Shown here: positions 27,583-33,747 of the stretch, one piece after another
Numbering within the stretch: the stretch's first letter is position 1
Layout: the number at the start of each line of letters is the position of its first letter
Source: Sulfurovum sp.
GTDB taxonomy: Bacteria > Campylobacterota > Campylobacteria > Campylobacterales > Sulfurovaceae
DNA: 33,747 nucleotides
Reading direction: 5' to 3'
NCBI GenBank assembly: GCA_015490315.1
Contig: WFYB01000052.1
Coordinates: 1 to 33,747, forward strand
Position numbers and translations under genes: made by a program
The notes under the pieces: generated by a model
Databases searched by the model: none
What the model was told of the DNA's origin: nothing
What the model saw: the letters and a program-made list of their open reading frames with translations, nothing else

Positions 27583-29658
27583 ATGTGTAGATTGTGCCTT
27601 GTTGCAGTATGGGTTTTCTATAGTTTATACAGTGTGGCATGGGCAGCCCAACCACAATCCAAAATAGAGATCTTGGCAAAAACGATCCATTCAACCAAAG
27701 AGAGAATGGAAGCAAAAGAGGGTGTCGTTGTCTATTATGATGATGCCGTGATCAAGGCGGAGCGTGCCTCTTTTGACAAAAACAAAAAACTGCTGGTACT
27801 TGAAGGCAATGTCGAGTTTATAGGATACAAAGGTACTAAAGAGCATACCAGACGGATGGAGATCCATACAGAGCACAACCGTGTCTCCTTTCAAAACCTC
27901 TTTCTTGCAAGTGACAATGATATCTGGCTCTATGCACAAAAGGCGGAGCGGAGCGAAGGAAACTATACGCTTGGAAAGACGATCCTTTCAAGTTGTGATA
28001 TCGATGATCCCCTGTGGGAACTGCGTTTTTCACACGCTTTTTATGATGCCAACCGAAAATATATGAAGATATACGGTGCCAAAGCCTATTTTCTGGAGAT
28101 GCCGATCTTCTATTTCCCCTATATGGCATTCTCCACCAACCGTGAGCGTACATCGGGTTTTCTTTTCCCTCTGCTTGGGTATTCCGGGACAGAGGGATTT
28201 GTCTATGAACAACCCTTTTTCTGGGCGATCGATCCCAGTATGGATCTCGAGATCAATCCGCAGATACGTACCAACCGTAGCGCGGGGGTCTATAGTACTT
28301 TCAGGTTTGTCGATACCCCAAACTCGGGAGGGATGCTACGCACAGGGTATTTCCGTGACAAAAAGAGCTATCTGATAGCGCAGCAGCAGACCCAAGATGA
28401 GCACTACGGCTTTGAGTTTAACTATCACTCGGCAGATTTTCTGCAGCAGTATAGACCCAAAGGGTACAGTGACGGGCTCTATGTCAATATGACCCTGCTC
28501 AATGATATTGACTATCTCAACCTCCAAAAGAGTACCTTGAGTCACTTTGGATTGACACCGCTTCAGGAGTCGCGTCTCAACTACTTTTTACACAACGAGA
28601 ACTACTACTACGGGATCAATGCTAAATATTTTATCGATACGCGAAAATCGGACAATGACGATACCCTTCAGATCCTTCCATCTATGCAGTTTCATAAATA
28701 TCTGAATCATTTTTTATGGAAGCAGCTTACCTACAGTTTTGATATGAAGTTCAACCACTATGATAGGAAAAAGGGTGCAACACTCAAACAGGTAGAGATG
28801 CGTCTGCCTCTGGAGTATACCTACGCATTGTTTGATGACTATCTTCGTTTCTCGTTGGGTGAAGAGTTCTATTACAGCAAATTCTACTTTGACAACGGGA
28901 ACTTTAACGAAAATATTTTTCAGTACTACAGCAATATCCATAAATTGAAACTCTTTACCGATTTGACGAAACACTATAGCGGTTTTACGCATGTGCTGCA
29001 GCCCTCTCTGACCTATCTCTATCCGGGCAATGAGATTGAACGCCCTGTCTCTTTCGCATCACTGGGTGATGCGCAAAAAGCATTGTTTACTGTGGGCTTA
29101 CCCAAAGAGCAGTATCAATTTGCGCTGAGTCACTATTTCTACAATGCAAAAACAGAATTGGTCTTCTACCAGCGGCTCTTTCAAAACTATTATGTCAACG
29201 GACCGATACATTTCTCCGATCTGGGCAATGAGATGCAGTACAACTGGAACGGATGGCGTTTTTACAATGATATGCTCTACTCTGTGGAGTATGGTAAAAT
29301 CCGAAGATCATCGATCCACATTTCGAGACAGCAGGAGGGGTACAACTTCACCATCGGACACTCTTACAAACAGGTATTGGCGGATCAGCCCGATGATGTG
29401 AGCGCCAATGACATTCTTTTCGACTTCTCGTATAGGTGGGACGACAAGATAGATCTCTACGGCGGCTTTTCCTACAGTCTCAATCGAACATCCGATACAC
29501 AATGGCATATCGGAGGTAAATATACAAGAAATTGTTGGAGTGCGGGAGTATCTATGCGCAAAGAGCTCGTTCCCAGACCAAGCGGATATACCAAAGAGAG
29601 CAATCTCTATGTGCAGTTGAACTTTATCCCGTTTGGCGGCATAGGAACGGGGGAGTGA
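27583..29658 (+). CDS. lptD: LPS-assembly protein LptD
   Basis: OstA-like N-terminus (AKTIHSTKERMEAKEGVVVYYDDAVIKAERASFDKNKKLLVLEGNVEF) and a long beta-barrel C-domain. Likely start MCRLCLVAVW at 27583 within tracked ORF 27547..29658. Confidence 0.85.
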   Translation: MCRLCLVAVWVFYSLYSVAWAAQPQSKIEILAKTIHSTKERMEAKEGVVVYYDDAVIKAERASFDKNKKLLVLEGNVEFIGYKGTKEHTRRMEIHTEHNRVSFQNLFLASDNDIWLYAQKAERSEGNYTLGKTILSSCDIDDPLWELRFSHAFYDANRKYMKIYGAKAYFLEMPIFYFPYMAFSTNRERTSGFLFPLLGYSGTEGFVYEQPFFWAIDPSMDLEINPQIRTNRSAGVYSTFRFVDTPNSGGMLRTGYFRDKKSYLIAQQQTQDEHYGFEFNYHSADFLQQYRPKGYSDGLYVNMTLLNDIDYLNLQKSTLSHFGLTPLQESRLNYFLHNENYYYGINAKYFIDTRKSDNDDTLQILPSMQFHKYLNHFLWKQLTYSFDMKFNHYDRKKGATLKQVEMRLPLEYTYALFDDYLRFSLGEEFYYSKFYFDNGNFNENIFQYYSNIHKLKLFTDLTKHYSGFTHVLQPSLTYLYPGNEIERPVSFASLGDAQKALFTVGLPKEQYQFALSHYFYNAKTELVFYQRLFQNYYVNGPIHFSDLGNEMQYNWNGWRFYNDMLYSVEYGKIRRSSIHISRQQEGYNFTIGHSYKQVLADQPDDVSANDILFDFSYRWDDKIDLYGGFSYSLNRTSDTQWHIGGKYTRNCWSAGVSMRKELVPRPSGYTKESNLYVQLNFIPFGGIGTGE

Positions 29659-29662
29659 CTGT

Positions 29663-29932
29663 ATGAAAACGCCCGTTGAAGAGATAAGCGAAGCACTGGA
29701 GATACTGGAGCTCCCCAAGCTTATTACCAAAGAGGACATCAAGCGGCAGTACCATTTCCTGGCAAAGCGGTACCATCCTGATCTCGGCGGTGATCTGCAG
29801 CGGATGGAGCGTATCAATGATGCCTACCGGATTTTGATGAAGTATATAGAAGAGTTTCGTTATACTTTTGATGAAGAAGAGATAAGCAAACAGTTTCCAG
29901 AGGTAGATTATGTCAAACAGCACAGACCGTGA
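29663..29932 (+). CDS. J-domain (DnaJ-like) protein
   Basis: 89 aa; ITKEDIKRQYHFLAKRYHPDLGGDLQRMERINDAYRIL with HPD. Confidence 0.85.
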   Translation: MKTPVEEISEALEILELPKLITKEDIKRQYHFLAKRYHPDLGGDLQRMERINDAYRILMKYIEEFRYTFDEEEISKQFPEVDYVKQHRP

Positions 29933-30614
29933 TTACTATTTTGAAGATAGAGAAGATGCCGCAGCTAAGTTGATAGAGACCCTTCCGCTGGATATCCTCA
30001 GGAACAATGAGACAGTGGTGATCGGTGTAAGTGAGGGGGGTGTCTTTTTTGCCGACAAGATCGCGCAGGCGACACGGTCACAGATGGATATACTGCTTAC
30101 TGAACCGATCTGCGCCCCCAACAATCCCGAACTCTCTATCGCGATGATATCCGAGACCGAAGAGGTTGTGATGCACAAGGCACTGATCGATGCCTTTGAC
30201 ATCTCGGAGGATTTTGTCTACAGTGAAGCCCAGCGCAAATATGATGAAGAGGTGCTCAGCTATGTCTACAGATACCGAAAAGGCAAGGATCTGGTCTCTT
30301 TGGAGGGCAAGTATGTGGTACTGGCAGATGAGTGTATCGAGACGGGACTGACGATGATGGTCGCACTCAAGTCTGTCATTGCCAGAGGCGCAAAAAATAT
30401 CTATATCGCGACACCGATACTCGACCAAGCCGTTTATCAAAATCTGCTGAGTGTCTGTGACGGGGTATTTTGCCCTCATAAGATACAACACTATATTTCG
30501 ATAGAATACTATTATAAGAATTTTGAGAAGATGACATTTGAGGAGATCTCCCGGATCGTCGATCTCTATGAGAATAAAAAAGGAAAGCAAACAGATGCAA
30601 GCAAAGAGCGTTGA
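29910..30614 (+). CDS. Phosphoribosyltransferase family protein
   Basis: 234 aa; PRPP-loop-like KYVVLADECIETGLTMMVAL. Overlaps the J-domain gene and pnp. Confidence 0.75.
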   Translation: MSNSTDRDYYFEDREDAAAKLIETLPLDILRNNETVVIGVSEGGVFFADKIAQATRSQMDILLTEPICAPNNPELSIAMISETEEVVMHKALIDAFDISEDFVYSEAQRKYDEEVLSYVYRYRKGKDLVSLEGKYVVLADECIETGLTMMVALKSVIARGAKNIYIATPILDQAVYQNLLSVCDGVFCPHKIQHYISIEYYYKNFEKMTFEEISRIVDLYENKKGKQTDASKER

Positions 30615-32787
30615 AATCAATGTCAACAATTTGGACGAGATTTATGAGTTTAACAAGATAGCCAAACAGGCAAGCGGTGCAGTGATGTACCGACAGGGCA
30701 AAGCCGTTTTGATCGCGGCAGTAGCGATCGATGAAAAGGCGGTCGATGAGGATTTCCTTCCTCTGACGGTGCAGTATATCGAGAAATCCTATGCGGCGGC
30801 GAAGATCCCCGGAGGATTTATCAAGCGTGAGACCAAACCGGGTGATTTTGAGACATTGACTTCACGGATCGTTGACCGCTCACTCAGACCGCTCTTTCCT
30901 GACGGTTTTCACTACCCTGTGACGATCACAGTAATGGTTGTCAGCAGTGACAGCGAAGTCGATATGCAGGTAGCGGCACTCCATGCGGCTTCTGCAGCAC
31001 TGTATGTATCGGATATCCCGGTGACTCAGAGTATCGCTGCTGTGAGACTCGGGAAGATTGACGGAGAACTTGTGGTCAACCCTACATTGTCTCAGCAGGA
31101 TGAGAGTGTCCTCGATCTGTTGGTGGTCGGATCGGGCAGGGATGTGATCATGATCGAAATGCGCACGATCGCGTCTGAGGTGATCGATGATATCGAGATC
31201 GATCCCGTACTCGACCCTGTGGTGAGCAGCGTGCCTATGGTACTTGAACATCAGGAGTGCAATGAGCTTGATGAAGAGGCACTTGTAGAAGCCATTGCCT
31301 TGGCAAAGGAGAAGATCGACGCAGTATCCAAAGCGTATGAGAGTGCGTTTGCGGAGTTTGTGAGAGAACCGCTGGCGCTGGAAATCGCAGATGAGAAGAT
31401 CGATGAGGTACTCTATGACTATATCGCCAAACACTTTGCCGAAGATATCGAAAAAGCGATCTCTCACATGGCAAAGAGCGAACGTTCAACCGAGCTGAAA
31501 AAGGTACGTACCAAGATACTCGAACAGCTTGAAGCAGAGGGACTCGAAGCAGACAAAGAGCTGGTATCCAAAGTCCTCGAACGCTACAAGAAAACCGTGG
31601 TGCGCAGCCAGATACTGGACAAACATATCAGAGCTGACGGCAGAAAGCTCGATGAGGTACGCCCGATCTCGATCGAGACCAACCTGCTTCCGTCTGTACA
31701 CGGCTCCTGCCTCTTTACACGCGGACAGACGCAGGTGCTTGTCACCGCGACACTGGGCGACAAAAAGGATGCCCAGATGTTCGAGCTGATCACCGACAAG
31801 CAGAGCAGATCGGAGCACTTCATGGTGCATTACAATTTCCCGGGCTTCTCAGTAGGGGATGCGAAGTTTATCGGTGCGCCGGGTCGTAGAGAGCTGGGAC
31901 ACGGCAACCTCGCTAAGCGTGCGCTCGAGCCTGCAATCCCTCTGGACTTTGACGGTACGATCAGACTGGTATCGGAAGTGTTGGAGAGCAACGGCTCCTC
32001 CTCTATGGCGACGATCTGCGGCGGTTCACTCGCACTGCGCTCTGCTAATATTGAGATGGTAGACCTTGTTGCGGGTATCGCAATGGGACTGGTCACTGAC
32101 GGTGAACGCTATGCGGTACTGACCGATATCATGGGGCTCGAGGATCATGACGGCGACATGGACTTCAAGGTAGCGGGTACCTCCAAGGGGATCACGGCAC
32201 TGCAGATGGATATCAAGCTTGGCGGTATCGACCTTGGCATCCTCAAAGATGCACTGATTCAGGCAAACAAAGGCAAGCAGCATATCCTCTCGATCATGAA
32301 AGAGGCAGAGGCGAATATCCAGGAGAGTACCGCACTTCCAGCAACAGAGCACTTCTCTATTCATCCGAGCAAGATCGGTGAGATCATCGGCAAAGCGGGA
32401 GCAACGATCCGGGATATCATCGAGAAATTCGAAGTGAGTATCGATCTTGATCGAAGTGAAGGCAAAGTCAAAGTCTCCGGAGAGGACAAAGAGAAGGTAG
32501 CCGCCGCCAAAGCACATATCCAGAAGATCGCAGAAGCGCCGGTCAAGCAGCAAATGACCTATGAACCGGGCAAGATCTACAAAGGAAAGGTCAAACGCAT
32601 CGTTGATTTCGGTCTCTTTGTCGAGATGCCGGATGGCTACGATGCCCTGCTACACATCTCCAAGATCGCCAAAGGGCGCATCAACGATCTGCAAGAGCGT
32701 TACAAAGAGGGTGATGAGATCGATGTCGTCGTGCTGGAGCAAAAAGGTAAAAAAGTAGAGCTTGCAACACCGGAGTATTTAGCCTGA
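30595..32787 (+). CDS. pnp: Polyribonucleotide nucleotidyltransferase
   Basis: MQAKSVEINVNNLDEIYEF start at 30595 (tracked ORF begins at 30538); KH motif IGEIIGKAGATIRDI and S1 domain GKIYKGKVKRIVDFGLFVEM. Confidence 0.97.
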   Translation: MQAKSVEINVNNLDEIYEFNKIAKQASGAVMYRQGKAVLIAAVAIDEKAVDEDFLPLTVQYIEKSYAAAKIPGGFIKRETKPGDFETLTSRIVDRSLRPLFPDGFHYPVTITVMVVSSDSEVDMQVAALHAASAALYVSDIPVTQSIAAVRLGKIDGELVVNPTLSQQDESVLDLLVVGSGRDVIMIEMRTIASEVIDDIEIDPVLDPVVSSVPMVLEHQECNELDEEALVEAIALAKEKIDAVSKAYESAFAEFVREPLALEIADEKIDEVLYDYIAKHFAEDIEKAISHMAKSERSTELKKVRTKILEQLEAEGLEADKELVSKVLERYKKTVVRSQILDKHIRADGRKLDEVRPISIETNLLPSVHGSCLFTRGQTQVLVTATLGDKKDAQMFELITDKQSRSEHFMVHYNFPGFSVGDAKFIGAPGRRELGHGNLAKRALEPAIPLDFDGTIRLVSEVLESNGSSSMATICGGSLALRSANIEMVDLVAGIAMGLVTDGERYAVLTDIMGLEDHDGDMDFKVAGTSKGITALQMDIKLGGIDLGILKDALIQANKGKQHILSIMKEAEANIQESTALPATEHFSIHPSKIGEIIGKAGATIRDIIEKFEVSIDLDRSEGKVKVSGEDKEKVAAAKAHIQKIAEAPVKQQMTYEPGKIYKGKVKRIVDFGLFVEMPDGYDALLHISKIAKGRINDLQERYKEGDEIDVVVLEQKGKKVELATPEYLA

Positions 32788-32951
32788 TTTAACACAATAC
32801 CTGCTATACTTTCGCCGTTTAATGAAGTGATAAGTAGGGAAATCGGTTGCATTTATGTGCCGGTTGGCAGTGGTGACACTGTTTACGCTATCCGAACGGA
32901 CTTCTAAAACAGTCGAAGAGACTTAAACTCTATTAATAAAAAGGATACAAA

Positions 32952-33257
32952 ATGAAAAAGTTTTTCTTACTTTTCTTGGCACTCGGTGCTGTTGCTTTCG
33001 CCGGTGAAGGTGAATCTATGATCAAAGCATACTCTGTAGTCGCTGCAGGTGTTGGTCTCGGTCTTGCTGCTCTTGGTGGAGCGATCGGTATGGGTCACAC
33101 TGCTGCTGCAACTATCGCTGGTACAGCGAGAAACCCAGGTCTTGGCGGTAAATTGATGACTACAATGTTCATTGCACTTGCTATGATCGAAGCGCAGGTT
33201 ATCTATACACTTGTTATCGCGCTTATCGCACTTTATGCAAATCCATTTATCGGATAA
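32952..33257 (+). CDS. atpE: F0F1 ATP synthase subunit c
   Basis: 101 aa; two TM helices, GLAALGGAIGMGHTAAATIAGTARNPGLGGKL...IALAMIEAQVIYTLV. Confidence 0.93.
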   Translation: MKKFFLLFLALGAVAFAGEGESMIKAYSVVAAGVGLGLAALGGAIGMGHTAAATIAGTARNPGLGGKLMTTMFIALAMIEAQVIYTLVIALIALYANPFIG

Positions 33258-33357
33258 GTTTTAAAGCTATTTTTTAAGGTTGTGCGGGTATAATCCCGTC
33301 ACAACTTTTGTTCAAGTCCTGATCAGACTTTCAAAACGATCGCTACATTTCAGATAT

Positions 33358-33443
33358 GCGTCAGTGGTGGAACGGTAGACACGCCAGCTTGAGGGGCTGG
33401 TGGGCATTAGCCCGTGGAGGTTCAAATCCTCTCTGACGCACCA
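33358..33443 (+). tRNA. tRNA-Leu (anticodon GAG), CCA encoded
   Basis: Acceptor GCGTCAG/CTGACGC; anticodon arm CCAGC-TTGAGGG-GCTGG; extended variable arm; T-loop GGTTCAAATCC; ACCA end. Confidence 0.97.
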
Positions 33444-33500
33444 TCATCATAAAATCCCCAAAATGACACAATTTCTTCTCTCAATGAGATAAAAAACCTT

Positions 33501-33632
33501 CGCCCATTCAAATCATAAGTGCAATTCACATCTAAATTAAGCAGCTACTTCTTTAGCGTATTCTTCCGCCCATTCAAATCATAAGTGCAATTCACATCTA
33601 AATTAAGCAGCTACTTCTTTAGCGTATTCTTC
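33501..33632. repeat. Exact 66-bp tandem duplication of an IS end
   Basis: Copies 33501-33566 and 33567-33632 are identical: CGCCCATTCAAATCATAAGTGCAATTCACATCTAAATTAAGCAGCTACTTCTTTAGCGTATTCTTC. Confidence 0.95.
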
Positions 33633-33747
33633 GAAAAAGACCTCATAAGGTGTCCTGAATCCAAGTACCTTCCGTGGTCTGTGATTTAACTTTTCCTGTA
33701 TGGTAATGATTTCCTCCTTTGAAACTTTTGTAAAGTCAGTTTTTTTA
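33603..33747 (-). mobile_element. IS30-family transposase, C-terminal part, truncated at the right window edge
   Basis: Minus strand KTDFTKVSKEEIITIQEKLNHRPRKVLGFRTPYEVFFEEYAKEVAA*; LNxRPRKxLGxxTPYEVF is typical of IS30 transposase C-termini. Confidence 0.88.

Noticed and set aside
30538-30594. Upstream start for pnp
   Set aside because: The extra 19 residues are an out-of-frame reading of the phosphoribosyltransferase end; MQAKSVEINVNN at 30595 has a better RBS context.
33501-33632. CRISPR-like repeat array
   Set aside because: Only two contiguous 66-bp units with no spacers, and the unit is an IS terminus.

Overview
The window reads as a Campylobacterota chromosome segment (Sulfurovum/Sulfurimonas-like by gene content). 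That placement is inferred from protein families and synteny, not from a search. Core genes recognised: bamD, lon, uvrC, a DUF721 gene, nadB, nhaD-type antiporter, guaA, transglutaminase-like protein, htpG, CDF transporter, hemD, purD, lptD, J-domain protein, phosphoribosyltransferase, pnp, atpE and tRNA-Leu(GAG). The most interesting content is a c-di-GMP theme. Two elements that look like c-di-GMP-I (GEMM-I) riboswitches lie on the minus strand. One precedes a truncated secreted protein at the left edge. The other heads a tightly packed four-gene operon (Aer-type PAS, Hpt protein, NIT-sensor hybrid kinase with several REC domains, stand-alone REC). Its leader contains a long, directly visible complement of the Shine-Dalgarno region. 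A PAS-GGDEF-EAL protein with a degenerate GGDEF motif and an intact EAL motif is encoded in the same window. Other notable items: a 6S-like RNA upstream of purD, a DUF1931 bacterial histone-fold protein next to an HdeD-like membrane protein, an untracked 31-aa LptM-like lipoprotein whose start abuts a possibly leaderless divergent gene, paired inverted REP-like elements, a 41-bp intergenic repeat, and the end of an IS30-family element with an exact 66-bp tandem duplication at the right edge. All calls come from reading the sequence; no database searches were run.
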